The position numbers and the translations under genes are program-made. A stretch of DNA of 64,000 nucleotides, taken from the NCBI GenBank assembly GCA_016706845.1, contig JADJIV010000002.1:124001-188000 (forward strand), in the 5' to 3' direction. Positions 1 through 8,109 of the stretch are shown here, piece by piece. The notes below the pieces were generated by a model. It was not told the origin of the DNA. It did no database searches and worked only from the letters and a program-made list of their open reading frames with translations. Each line of letters begins with the position of its first letter. Within the stretch, counting starts at the first letter, position 1. Origin of the DNA: PNOJ01 sp016706845 (lineage in GTDB: Bacteria; Krumholzibacteriota; Krumholzibacteriia; LZORAL124-64-63).

Positions 1-110
1 AACCCGCAGCCGGAACAGACCGGCCGGACAACACCTCCCTCGTCGGTGGTGTCCATGGGCGTGCGGCAGCGCGGGCAGAAGGCGAAGGCGTGGCGCAGCG
101 GGTCGCTCAT
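1..110 (-). CDS. Partial NUDIX-type protein, N-terminal zinc ribbon
   Basis: Only the first 36 or so codons are inside the window; the gene runs off the left edge. The visible N-terminus contains CPRC followed about 18 residues later by CSGCG, a four-cysteine zinc ribbon like the one that precedes the hydrolase core in many NUDIX proteins. The start ATG overlaps the lnt stop codon in an ATGA, so the two are probably translationally coupled. The NUDIX box itself is not visible, so the family call rests on the ribbon alone; another small zinc-ribbon protein is possible. Confidence 0.5.
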   Translation of the reverse strand, partial: MSDPLRHAFAFCPRCRTPMDTTDEGGVVRPVCSGCG

Positions 111-1711
111 GCCGGCCTCCGGCGTCCGGCGAGCGCGCGTGCGACCAGCACGCCCAGGGTCCACAGACCCAGGACCGTCGCCAGCGGCGCGTGCCCGAGG
201 CGGACGAAGGGGGTGGTCGTGTCGACGGGCGCGACGTCGGCCGCGACCACGGCCCTGCCGCCGAGTCCGGCGCGGGCCAGCACGGCGCCGTGGCCGTCGG
301 TGATGAAGCTGACGCCGTTGTTGGCGCAGCGCACCACGGGCAGCCCGGTCTCGGCCGCGCGCAGGCGCGCCATCTCGGCGTGCTGGACGGGTCCGGCGGT
401 CTTCCCGAACCAGCCGTCGTTGGTGATGTTGACCAGGGCCTGCGCGCCGTCGCGCGCCGCCTGCCGCGCCAGGGAGGGGAAGATCGACTCGTAGCAGATC
501 AGACCCGCGATGCGCAGCGCGCGCAGGCTGTCGGGCGCCACGGTCATCGGCTGCGGCGGCAGGCCCGGCGTCCACTCGGCCTGGCCCAGGTCCAGCCTGC
601 CCAGCCACGGCAGCCAGCGCTGGAAGGGCATGCGCTCCCCGAAGGGCAGCAGGTGGTGCTTCGCGTAGCGGTCGATCAGCTGCCCGTCCGGATCGAACAG
701 GCCCGAGCCGTTGAAACGCTCCTGGCGGTTGTCCGGGCCCAGGGTGGCTTCGGGATAACCGGTGTACAGGAAGACGTCGTTGGTGTCGGCCACGGCGCGG
801 ACCCAGGCCAGCAGGCGCCGGTCCTGCAGCAGGTAGGCCGGGATGGCGGTCTCGGCCCAGACCACCAGCTCGGCGCCGCCGCGCGCCGCCTCGGCGGTGA
901 GTTCCGTGTAGGGCTCGGTCGTGGACGCGGCGGTCGCGTCGAACCACTTGTCGTGCAGCGACACGTCGGCCTGCACGGCGGCGACGCGCAGCGGCGTCGA
1001 GCGGCCCACCGCCGGCACGCCGCGCGCGCCCAGGCCCAGAGCCAGCCAGGCGGCGCCGGCGGCGATCGACAGCGCGAATGTCGCGCCCCGCGGCCGCGAA
1101 CCGCGTCCGGTCGCCAGGGCCGTCAGGGCGGCGGCGGTCAGCGCCGTGACCGCGCCCAGGCCCAGTTCGCCGGACGTCGCGGCCAGGGGGTACAGGGGGG
1201 TCTGCAGCCAGGCCGCGCCGCTGAGGCACCAGGGGAACCCCAGTTCCCCGACCGTCCGCAGCGCCTCCATCGCGGTCCACAGCGGCGGCGCGAGCAGCAG
1301 CAGCCCCGTCCCGCCGAACCGGCGGCGGACGAGCCCGGCGAGCCAGCCGAACAGCAGGTAGTAGCACGCGGCGTACAGGATCGCCGCGATCGCGGCGGCG
1401 GGGATCAGCCAGCGCGAGCTGATCGTGGCGTCGGGTCCGAGCAGGAACAGCCAGTGCAGCAGGGTGGCCTGATGGGCCACGCCGAACCACCAGCCGACGC
1501 GGGCCGGGGACGGCGCGGCGCGCAGCGCGCCGAAGAGCAGCGCCAGGGCGGGCACGAAGACCCAGCCGGTGCCGCGCAGGGGGGGCATCGCGAGCGTGGC
1601 CAGCGCGCCCGCGCCGAGCGCGACGAGCGTCGACGGCGCCGGCCGGCGTCGCGGTCCGGACCCGGGAGCCGGGACGGCGAAGGGCGCGAGGATGCGTCGT
1701 GGGAAGGACAT
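107..1711 (-). CDS. lnt: Apolipoprotein N-acyltransferase
   Basis: Transfers the third acyl chain to the N-terminal cysteine of lipoproteins in the inner membrane. The 534-residue product has about six hydrophobic segments in its first 215 residues, then a carbon-nitrogen hydrolase domain. The expected catalytic triad is visible: Glu in VVWAETAIP (about residue 284), Lys in AKHHLLPFGERMPF (about 350) and Cys in LICYESIFP (about 405). I chose ATG 1711; an in-frame GTG at 1732 would overlap the upstream stop in a GTGA, as at other junctions here, and is a real alternative. It fits the presence of large lipoproteins elsewhere in the window. Confidence 0.93.
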   Translation of the reverse strand: MSFPRRILAPFAVPAPGSGPRRRPAPSTLVALGAGALATLAMPPLRGTGWVFVPALALLFGALRAAPSPARVGWWFGVAHQATLLHWLFLLGPDATISSRWLIPAAAIAAILYAACYYLLFGWLAGLVRRRFGGTGLLLLAPPLWTAMEALRTVGELGFPWCLSGAAWLQTPLYPLAATSGELGLGAVTALTAAALTALATGRGSRPRGATFALSIAAGAAWLALGLGARGVPAVGRSTPLRVAAVQADVSLHDKWFDATAASTTEPYTELTAEAARGGAELVVWAETAIPAYLLQDRRLLAWVRAVADTNDVFLYTGYPEATLGPDNRQERFNGSGLFDPDGQLIDRYAKHHLLPFGERMPFQRWLPWLGRLDLGQAEWTPGLPPQPMTVAPDSLRALRIAGLICYESIFPSLARQAARDGAQALVNITNDGWFGKTAGPVQHAEMARLRAAETGLPVVRCANNGVSFITDGHGAVLARAGLGGRAVVAADVAPVDTTTPFVRLGHAPLATVLGLWTLGVLVARALAGRRRPA

Positions 1712-1728
1712 GGCGGTACCATAGCCAC

Positions 1729-3240
1729 TCACCCCGCCGCGTGCAACAAGTCGCCCATGCCGTAGCGCCGGATCTTCTTGTAGAGGCCCTGCCGCGAGAG
1801 ACCGAGCCGGCGGGCGGCCGTCGACTTGCGCCCGTCGCAGGCGCTGATCGCCTTGCGGATGAGGTAACGTTCGAGCAGTTCGGTCGCCTCGTCCATGGGC
1901 CGCAGCGTCGCCAGGTCGGCGGGATCGACCGACCGGCCGGCGGCCTGGCGGATCTCGGCCGAGAGCTGGTCCAGTTCGATCACCTCCGCGCCGGGATGCA
2001 GGGCCAGCCAGCGCTGCGCCTCGTTCTCCAGCTCGCGCACGTTGCCGGGCCAGCGGTAGGCCTGCAGGGCGGCCAGCGCGTCCGGCGCCACCGCCACGCG
2101 CGCCGCCTCGGCGCCGCGGCGCTGCAGCATGTGCGCCAGCAGATGGGTGATGTCCTCGGGACGGTGGCGCAGCGGCGGGATCGCGATCTGCACCACCTTC
2201 AGCCGGAAGTAGAGGTCCAGGCGGAACCGCCCGGCCTCGATCTCCCCGGCGAGGTCCTTGTGGCTGGCGGCGACGAAGCGCACGTCGACCGCCCGGCTGC
2301 GCAGCTCGCCGAGCCGGCGCAGCTTGCGCTCCTGCATCACGCGCAGGAGTTTTATCTGCAGGGCCAGCGGCATGTCCCCGATCTCGTCCAGGAAGAACGT
2401 GCCGCCGTCGGCCGCCTCGAGCAGTCCGCTCTTCTCCTTGCCGGCGCCGGTGAAGGCCCCGGCCTGGTGGCCGAACAGTTCGCTCTCGAAGAGCGTTTCG
2501 GGCAGGGCGGCACAGTTGACGCCTACGAATCCGCGCGCGCGGCGCGGGCCCAGCCGGTGCACCGCGCGGGCGAGGATCTCCTTGCCCGTCCCGCTCTCCC
2601 CGTGCAGCAGCACGTTGACGTTGCTCGCGGCCACGGCCTGCACGGCGCGGCAGCACTCGGCGATCTCGCGCGAGACGCCCACCACGTCGGGGATCCCGGG
2701 CACCGCCGCCGGACGCGGCAGCGCGACCGCCCCTCCCGCCGGTGCGCAGCCCGCACTGCGGGCACCGGCCGCGGCCGGCCATTCGAAGAGCGACGGTTGC
2801 CGGCGCGCGTCGGCGAGCGGTCCGCCGCAGCCGGGCGCCGGCTCGAGGTTCCCCAGGACCGGGCCGAGGCGCGCCGCCAGGCGGCGGCACCAGTCCCGGA
2901 CCGCATCCAGCCAGGGTTCCTCGTCGGCGCAGGCCAGGGCCAGCGCGCCCGCCGGACCGGCGGCGCCCGGCACCGGCAGAGTTTCCATCTGCCAGGCCCG
3001 CTCACCGTCGCGCCAACTCCTGGCCGCCGGCTCGCCGTCGACGGCCGCGCGCCAGAGCAGGCCCAGCGGCAGCGTCGGCGGCGCCGTCTGCGACCGCTCA
3101 GGCTGCCAGCCGTGCTGCAGCATCAGCGTGAGGGCCCCGTCGCCGTGCGCTCCGCCCCTGACGACCCAGACCCTGCTGCCGGACCCGCCGTGAGGAAACC
3201 CACGGAGTTCCTCATCCCAGAACGTCTGCATCACATCCAT
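1729..3240 (-). CDS. Sigma-54-dependent transcriptional activator (no receiver domain)
   Basis: A bacterial enhancer-binding protein that should remodel sigma-54 RNA polymerase using ATP. In the 503 residues I see an unassigned N-terminal sensor region (1-160), an AAA+ domain with Walker A GESGTGKE (about 215), the sigma-54 contact loop GAFTGA (about 261), Walker B TFFLDEIG (about 283) and a Fis-type helix-turn-helix at the C-terminus (AARRLGLSRQGLYKKI). There is no response-regulator receiver domain, so the signal must enter through the N-terminal region. The start ATG has a strong GGAGGTGG ribosome site. The target promoters are not evident in this window. Confidence 0.9.
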   Translation of the reverse strand: MDVMQTFWDEELRGFPHGGSGSRVWVVRGGAHGDGALTLMLQHGWQPERSQTAPPTLPLGLLWRAAVDGEPAARSWRDGERAWQMETLPVPGAAGPAGALALACADEEPWLDAVRDWCRRLAARLGPVLGNLEPAPGCGGPLADARRQPSLFEWPAAAGARSAGCAPAGGAVALPRPAAVPGIPDVVGVSREIAECCRAVQAVAASNVNVLLHGESGTGKEILARAVHRLGPRRARGFVGVNCAALPETLFESELFGHQAGAFTGAGKEKSGLLEAADGGTFFLDEIGDMPLALQIKLLRVMQERKLRRLGELRSRAVDVRFVAASHKDLAGEIEAGRFRLDLYFRLKVVQIAIPPLRHRPEDITHLLAHMLQRRGAEAARVAVAPDALAALQAYRWPGNVRELENEAQRWLALHPGAEVIELDQLSAEIRQAAGRSVDPADLATLRPMDEATELLERYLIRKAISACDGRKSTAARRLGLSRQGLYKKIRRYGMGDLLHAAG

Positions 3241-3484
3241 GATCCACCTCCACGCACGTTGATGCAGGCGGCGGTCCGCGGCCCGGCTCTTTCCACATGA
3301 TCGTGGATCTGGTTTGATCCGAGAAGATTACTCGATTGTCATCGCGCCCGACGCGAAGGCCCGATCCGGCCGGGCGCGCCCGCGGAAGCGTTCGCGCCGC
3401 AACCGCAGCGGTGAACGGCGCTCAAGAGGTCGCGCCTGGTCGAGTTGGGTGACTGGAACCGTGGCGGGACACGCCGGCAGGGAG

Positions 3485-4495
3485 CTACAGCAGGACTTCG
3501 ACCTTGTGGGGACCGTTCACGACCTCGCCAATGGGCAGCGCGCCGATCGCGGCCGGGACGGCGGGGTCGGCGTCGGCCGCCAGCACGCACACCATCCCGA
3601 TGCCCATGTTGAAGACCCGGTACATCTCCGGCGCCGCCACCTCCCCGGCCCGCTGCAGGAGGCGGAACAGGGGCGGCACGGGCCAGGCCGCGGTCTCGAT
3701 GCGGCAGCAGAGCCCTTCGGGCACGATCCGCGGCACGTTGTCGTAGAAGCCGCCGCCGGTGATGTGGGCCAGGCCGTGGACGGCGGGCCGGCCCAGGTCC
3801 CGCCACAGCGCGCGCACGTGCGGCAGGTAGCTGCGGTGGACGGCCAGCAGCAGGTCGGCGGCCGTGCCCCCGCAGCCCGGCAGTTCGTCGCCGGGCGCGT
3901 AGCCCGCCGTCTCGAACAGGATGCGGCGGGCCAGCGAGTAGCCGTTGGTATGCAGCCCCGTGCTGGGCAGACCCCACAGGCGGTCCCCCGCGCGGATGGC
4001 CGAGCCGTCGATGAGGTCCTCTTCGCGTACGCGCCCGACGATGCAACCGGCCAGATCGAAGTCGCCGTCGCCGTAGACGCCGGGCATCTCCGCCGTCTCG
4101 CCGCCGAGCAACGCGCAGCCGTTTTCGCGGCAGGCCCGGGCGAAGCCGTCGAGCACCTGCTCGAGCACGCCCTCGCGCAGTTTGCCGGTGGCGAAGTAGT
4201 CGAGGAAGAACAGGGGCTCGGCGCCCTGGACCAGGATGTCGTCCACGCAGTGGTTGACCAGGTCCTGGCCGACGGTGCCGTAGCGGCCGGTCTGCGCGGC
4301 GATCGTCACCTTGGTGCCGACGCCGTCGACGCTGGCGACCAGCAGCGGCTCGCCCGGCGCAGCGCGGTACAGGCCCCCGAAGGCGCCGATGTCGCTGCGC
4401 ACGCGCTCGTCCCAGGTTGACCGGATGGCCTGCTTGGCCCCGGCGAGCGCCCGCGCGGCGGCGTCGATGTCGACGCCGCTATCGCTGTACTTCAT
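3485..4495 (-). CDS. purM: Phosphoribosylformylglycinamidine cyclo-ligase (AIR synthetase)
   Basis: Catalyses ATP-dependent ring closure of FGAM to aminoimidazole ribonucleotide, step five of de novo purine synthesis, in the cytosol. The 336-residue protein is full length for the family and starts with the typical MKYSDSGVDIDAA. Other conserved PurM blocks are VASVDGVGTKV, VNHCVDDILVQGAEPLFFLDY, LLGGETAEMPGVY and HITGGGFYDN. The upstream HD-GYP gene ends 17 bases inside it. purD and purE lie in a separate operon at 15599-17418, so the pathway is split. About 240 bases separate it from the next gene downstream. Confidence 0.97.
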   Translation of the reverse strand: MKYSDSGVDIDAAARALAGAKQAIRSTWDERVRSDIGAFGGLYRAAPGEPLLVASVDGVGTKVTIAAQTGRYGTVGQDLVNHCVDDILVQGAEPLFFLDYFATGKLREGVLEQVLDGFARACRENGCALLGGETAEMPGVYGDGDFDLAGCIVGRVREEDLIDGSAIRAGDRLWGLPSTGLHTNGYSLARRILFETAGYAPGDELPGCGGTAADLLLAVHRSYLPHVRALWRDLGRPAVHGLAHITGGGFYDNVPRIVPEGLCCRIETAAWPVPPLFRLLQRAGEVAAPEMYRVFNMGIGMVCVLAADADPAVPAAIGALPIGEVVNGPHKVEVLL

Positions 4496-5912
4496 GGACG
4501 GGATCTTCCTTGGTCGGGGTGGGCACCGCCCGCAACGGCGGCTCGCCGACGCGCTGGATCTGGCGGATGACCTTCTCCACCGCGGAATCGGGGATGATGT
4601 CGAACTCGCCGCGGCGGTGCAGGGCGAGCACGGTGTCGACCACCGCGGAGTTGAACTGGGTGCTGCGGTGCATGACCAGTTCCTCGAGCGCCCGCTCCAC
4701 GGGCAGGGCCTTGCGGTAGGAACGGTCGCTGGTCATGGCGTCGAAGGCGTCGCAGATGTTCATGATGCCGGCGCCCAGCGAAATCTCGTCCCCCTTGAGG
4801 CCGTCGGGGTAGCCCTTGCCGTCGGGACGCTCGTGGTGGTGGCGCACGAGGTCGACGGTCTCGGGCAGGAACTTGATCTGCTCGACGATGCGGGCGCCGA
4901 TGGCGGGGTGCTCGGCCAGGGTCGCGAATTCCTCGTCGGTGAGACGGCCGGGCTTGCAGATGATGTCGTTGGTGATCGCGATCTTGCCGATGTCGTGCAG
5001 CAGTCCGCCGTACTCCAGGACCTCGAGGTTGCGCGGCGACATGCCCATCGCGCGGCCGATGGTCACCGCGTACTGGCTGACGCGGTAGCTGTGGCCGTGG
5101 GTGTAGGGCTCGTCGGCCTCGAGCGTGGTGGCCAGCACGGCGATCGACGCCATGTGGGCTTCCTTCTGCTGCTTGTGCGCGCGGCCGAGCGAGAAGATGA
5201 CCCAGATGATCGGCACGAAGATCATCAGCGTCCAGGGGCCGGCCTGCTGGAACAGCAGGATGACGATGGCGGTGAACGGCAGCTCCATCAGCCCCGCCAG
5301 CACGCCCCAGCGGATGTCGCGGTGCCAGATCTCGCGGGCGGGCTGGCCCGTGTCGAGGCTCATGATCCCCGTCACGATCAGGCTGTTGACCAGCGAGTAG
5401 GTCAGCAGCGCCACGGCCAGCGGCAGCAGGAACAGCGGCGTGGTGAACCGGTCGTGGAAGGGCAGGGCGTGGTAGATCAGCCCGGCGATGCCGTCCGCGA
5501 GGGTCAGCATGGCGATGTTGAAGAACATCTTGCGGGGCGGCGAGCGGCGCAGCAGCAGGCCGCGGACCAGCGAGGTGCCGGTGTCCATCGCCACGGCGAC
5601 CAGGGGGCCGAACAGCACCAGCACCGACAGGGCGAGGGTGCGCGAGGAGAGGATCTTGCCGCCGTCGCGGGCCTGGGACTCCGACAGCTTGGTGTCGGCC
5701 AGCAGCAGGATCAGGAAGTAGAAACTCCAGCCGAGCCAGTCCTGGCTCTCGGGGCGGCGGGCGATGACGAGGAAGCCGACCAGTACGATGCTGGCCGCGA
5801 TCACGGCCGCGTAATAGGCGTTGAACAGCCGGTGGCTGCGATCGGGTCTCGCGTGGCGCAAGGTGTGGGATCCTTGGCTCGGGAAACGCCCCTGCGGGCG
5901 GCGACTCCTCAC
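4479..5912 (-). CDS. Membrane HD-GYP domain protein (putative c-di-GMP phosphodiesterase)
   Basis: The N-terminal half holds about seven hydrophobic segments. The C-terminal half is an HD-GYP domain with LLHDIGKIAI (about residue 305) and HHERPDGKGYPDGL (about 357), the signature of phosphodiesterases that hydrolyse cyclic di-GMP to GMP. The membrane part is probably a sensor of unknown ligand. GTG 5912 gives the longest form but lacks a good ribosome site; a TTG at 5861 preceded by AAGGA is an attractive alternative start. It overlaps purM by 17 bases, so the two are likely co-transcribed, although no functional link is obvious. Confidence 0.9.
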   Translation of the reverse strand: MRSRRPQGRFPSQGSHTLRHARPDRSHRLFNAYYAAVIAASIVLVGFLVIARRPESQDWLGWSFYFLILLLADTKLSESQARDGGKILSSRTLALSVLVLFGPLVAVAMDTGTSLVRGLLLRRSPPRKMFFNIAMLTLADGIAGLIYHALPFHDRFTTPLFLLPLAVALLTYSLVNSLIVTGIMSLDTGQPAREIWHRDIRWGVLAGLMELPFTAIVILLFQQAGPWTLMIFVPIIWVIFSLGRAHKQQKEAHMASIAVLATTLEADEPYTHGHSYRVSQYAVTIGRAMGMSPRNLEVLEYGGLLHDIGKIAITNDIICKPGRLTDEEFATLAEHPAIGARIVEQIKFLPETVDLVRHHHERPDGKGYPDGLKGDEISLGAGIMNICDAFDAMTSDRSYRKALPVERALEELVMHRSTQFNSAVVDTVLALHRRGEFDIIPDSAVEKVIRQIQRVGEPPLRAVPTPTKEDPVHEVQR

Positions 5913-5987
5913 ACAAGATAGAAGGTTCGGCTACAGAAGTGAAGTTCTTGAGTGAAATGCGGGACCGGCGCCGGGGTGGTCAGGAAA

Positions 5988-6032
5988 CTACCACTCCCAC
6001 CGATAGAACAGCTTCAGAATGAAGTCGAGCAT
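5988..6032 (-). CDS. Candidate 14-residue small protein or leader peptide
   Basis: A tiny ORF, MLDFILKLFYRWEW, has a near-perfect ribosome site (GGAGGTG) five bases before its ATG, one of the best in the window. The peptide is hydrophobic and amphipathic with a basic centre and ends in Trp-Glu-Trp. It lies between the unknown gene at 6014-7063 and the HD-GYP gene, and a 6-bp hairpin sits just upstream of its ribosome site. It could be a leader peptide controlling the HD-GYP/purM message or a small membrane-active protein. I do not recognise it; translation is inferred only from the ribosome site. Confidence 0.45.
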   Translation of the reverse strand: MLDFILKLFYRWEW

Positions 6033-7063
6033 GATGTCACCTCCAGATGTCGGACAAAGGGGTTGTCCATGCGACAAGAGGCGGCTCCGCTCTTTTCACT
6101 CCGATCCGCTCCGCTCGCTCCTAAGGCGCCGGCCCCGCAAGCGGCCGGTTCCGAGGTCAGACGGAGGGTCTGCCCCCCTTCCCTGAAGTTCATGAGGTCC
6201 AGGCGCCGGTTCAGGGCGTCCAGGACGGCGTAGACGGCCGCCTGGTGCGGCCCGTGGCGCTGAGAACAGCTGCCGAAGAAGCGCTCGCTGCGGCGGCCTT
6301 CGACCAGGTCCACCGCGACCAGGGTCAGCCGCTCGCCGGCCATCTCGGTCTCGCGCAGGTCCGCCAGGCTCAGGGTCGCCGGCTCGTCCAGCAGGTCGGC
6401 CAGGGCGCGGACCGCGGCGCGGCCCACCAGCAGCTGGTCGGTCCCCGGGTGGTTCGGCCCCGCTTCCTGGATCCTGGCGACGGTGCCGCCGCGCACCAGT
6501 TCGACCGTGGCGGTCAGGGTCGCGCCGGCGGTCATCACGCCGACGCCCGCGCACTCCACGCGCGGCGCGATGGCCTCCTCGACCAGAACGGCGGGGCGCG
6601 CTGTGATCTGCGCGGGCACGACGTGGGGTTTGGGGATCTCGGGGATGCGCAGCGGCGGCGGCGCCGCCGGTTCGGCGGCAACGGGCGGCGCGGTCCCGGC
6701 ATCGACGGGCGCGGCAGGTGCGGGTGCGGGCGCGGGCGCGGGTGCGGCGGCGACGGCCGCGGGCGCAACGGCGACCGGCGCGGTTTCGTCGGGCTCGATG
6801 ATCTGCACGACGCCGATCTTCTTGTAGTAGACGTCCAGGTCCAGGCGGGCCTTCAGCAGGCTCTCGACGTCGCGCACCACGTGGCGCGGCTCGCGCTCGG
6901 CCGACGCGATGACGTGGATGCCGGCGACCTTGCCCAGCTCGTCGATGTCGATCTTGCACTGCCGGATGCCCTGGATCTGGCAGATCCAGCGCTCGGCGTC
7001 CTTGACCCACTCGAGATCGTCGTTGCGGGGTTCTTCCAAGGCGGGACCCTCCATCTCGACCAC
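6014..7063 (-). CDS. Unknown protein, two conserved-looking domains joined by an Ala/Pro linker
   Basis: I do not recognise a named family. Residues 15-95 form a compact alpha/beta-looking domain (ERWICQIQGIRQC, HVIASAEREPRHVVRDVESL, YYKKIGVVQI). A low-complexity Ala/Pro linker follows (about 96-140). A second domain (about 180-300) contains TVELVRGGTVARIQEAG and HQAAVYAVLDALNRRLDL. The last 44 residues look non-coding. If the G6 run at 6173-6178 is really G5, the protein would end at 6157 with a short tail, leaving an intergenic gap before the 14-residue ORF. No signal peptide or membrane segment is seen. It has its own promoter at 7094-7122. Confidence 0.6.
   Translation of the reverse strand: MVEMEGPALEEPRNDDLEWVKDAERWICQIQGIRQCKIDIDELGKVAGIHVIASAEREPRHVVRDVESLLKARLDLDVYYKKIGVVQIIEPDETAPVAVAPAAVAAAPAPAPAPAPAAPVDAGTAPPVAAEPAAPPPLRIPEIPKPHVVPAQITARPAVLVEEAIAPRVECAGVGVMTAGATLTATVELVRGGTVARIQEAGPNHPGTDQLLVGRAAVRALADLLDEPATLSLADLRETEMAGERLTLVAVDLVEGRRSERFFGSCSQRHGPHQAAVYAVLDALNRRLDLMNFREGGQTLRLTSEPAACGAGALGASGADRSEKSGAASCRMDNPFVRHLEVTSCSTSF
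6052..6068 (-). other. Small hairpin upstream of the 14-residue ORF
   Basis: GGACAA and TTGTCC form a perfect 6-bp stem around a 5-base loop. It lies eight bases upstream of the GGAGGTG ribosome site of the small ORF. It has no T-tract, so it is not a terminator; it may protect or present the ribosome site. Confidence 0.35.
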
Positions 7064-7093
7064 GAGCCTGACGCCGGGTGATCCATCAGCGGA

Positions 7094-7122
7094 ATCCTAA
7101 CAGAACACTTCGGACCTCTCAA
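7094..7122 (-). promoter_or_regulatory. Sigma-70-type promoter
   Basis: TTGAGA (-35, 7117-7122) and TAGGAT (-10, 7094-7099) are separated by exactly 17 bases on the minus strand. They lie 30 to 60 bases before the start of the unknown two-domain gene. Transcription would probably continue through the 14-residue ORF, the HD-GYP gene and purM. Confidence 0.5.
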
Positions 7123-7200
7123 GGAACGATCGCATTCGACGTAAAAAAAGAGGCTAAGAGGTGCATTGGGCCGGTCGGGATGTCCGGGACACCAGCGGGA

Positions 7201-8108
7201 TCAGGGGGTCATCATGACGGCGAGGGTCGCCAGCCGCCGCTCGTATTCCGCCTCGTCGAGGGCCAGCACGCCGTCCACGCTGAAGGCCTCGGGGCAGGCG
7301 GACGCCACCGCCGTGCCGGCGAGCATGGCCCGGCGGAAGACGCCGTCGTCGTCGTCGCGCGTCGCGCCCGCCGCGGCGAGGTGCCCCACGAAGCCGCCGG
7401 CGAAGCAGTCCCCCGCGCCGGTCGGATCGACGACCTCGGGCAGCAGCAGCGCGGGCACCGAGAACAGGGAATCGCGCCCGAAGAGCAGGGCGCCGTGCTC
7501 GCCTTTCTTGATCACGACCGCGCCCGGTCCGAGTTCGCGATCGCCGCCGCCGCCGCGGCGAGACTGCGCTGCTCGCTCAGCAGGCGGGCCTCCCCGTCGT
7601 TGAGCAGCACGATGTCGACGCGGGCCAGGACCTCCTGGAGTTCGCGGCGCGTGGTCTTGATCCAGAGATTCATCGTGTCCAGCACGACCAGGCGCGGCGC
7701 GGCCATCTGGTCCAGCACATCCGCCTGCAGCGCGGGGTGGATGTTGGCGAGGAAGAGGTAGGGCGTCTCCCGCCAGCCCGCCGGCAGCTCCGGCGCGAAG
7801 TCCAGGAACACGCCCAGCTCGGTGGCCAGGGTGTCGCGCTCGATGAGGTCTTCGTGGTAGCGGCCGGCCCAGTGGAAGGTGGGTCCCTCGCGGCGGACGA
7901 TGCCGGCGGTGTCCACGCCGCGGGAGCTGAGCAGCGCCAGGTCCGCGGCGCGGAAGTCGTCGCCCACGACGCCCACGGCGCGCACCGGCGCGAAGCGCGC
8001 CGCGGCCAGCGAGAAGTAGCTGGCGCTGCCGCCGAGCTGGCGATCGCGCCGCTCGCGAGGCGTCTCGACGGTGTCGTAGGCGACCGATCCCACCACCAGG
8101 ATGCTCAT
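7201..8108 (-). CDS. PfkB-family carbohydrate/nucleoside kinase (frameshifted in this sequence)
   Basis: A ribokinase-like sugar or nucleoside kinase. The N-terminal part has VGSVAYDTVETP and LGGSASYFSLAAARF; the C-terminal part has the PfkB signature DPTGAGDCFAGGFVGHLA (about residue 226) with the catalytic Asp. The two parts are in different frames: the first ends at 7512 after NSDRARS, and the second resumes with GAVVIKKGEHGALL. Adding one base near 7525 (TCGGA to TCGGGA) restores a single 302-residue protein, so this is most likely a sequence error and not a split gene. ATG lies one base after the argS stop, with its AAGGAG site inside argS. Substrate unknown. Confidence 0.85.
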
Positions 8109-8109
8109 C

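Noticed and set aside
191..1765. Many long plus-strand open frames (for example here, 4311-5921 and 26215-29952)
   Set aside because: They mirror confident minus-strand genes, are rich in Arg/Gly/Ala/His as expected of antisense frames in GC-rich DNA, and lack ribosome sites or recognisable domains.
3394..3421. Hairpin between purM and the sigma-54 activator as a terminator
   Set aside because: The stem has an internal loop and no T-tract follows, so it is not distinguishable from chance pairing in GC-rich sequence. Nothing else was seen in 3241-3484.
6715..6760. Short GC repeats read as a tandem repeat locus
   Set aside because: They encode the Ala/Pro linker of the unknown protein and are explained by codon use.
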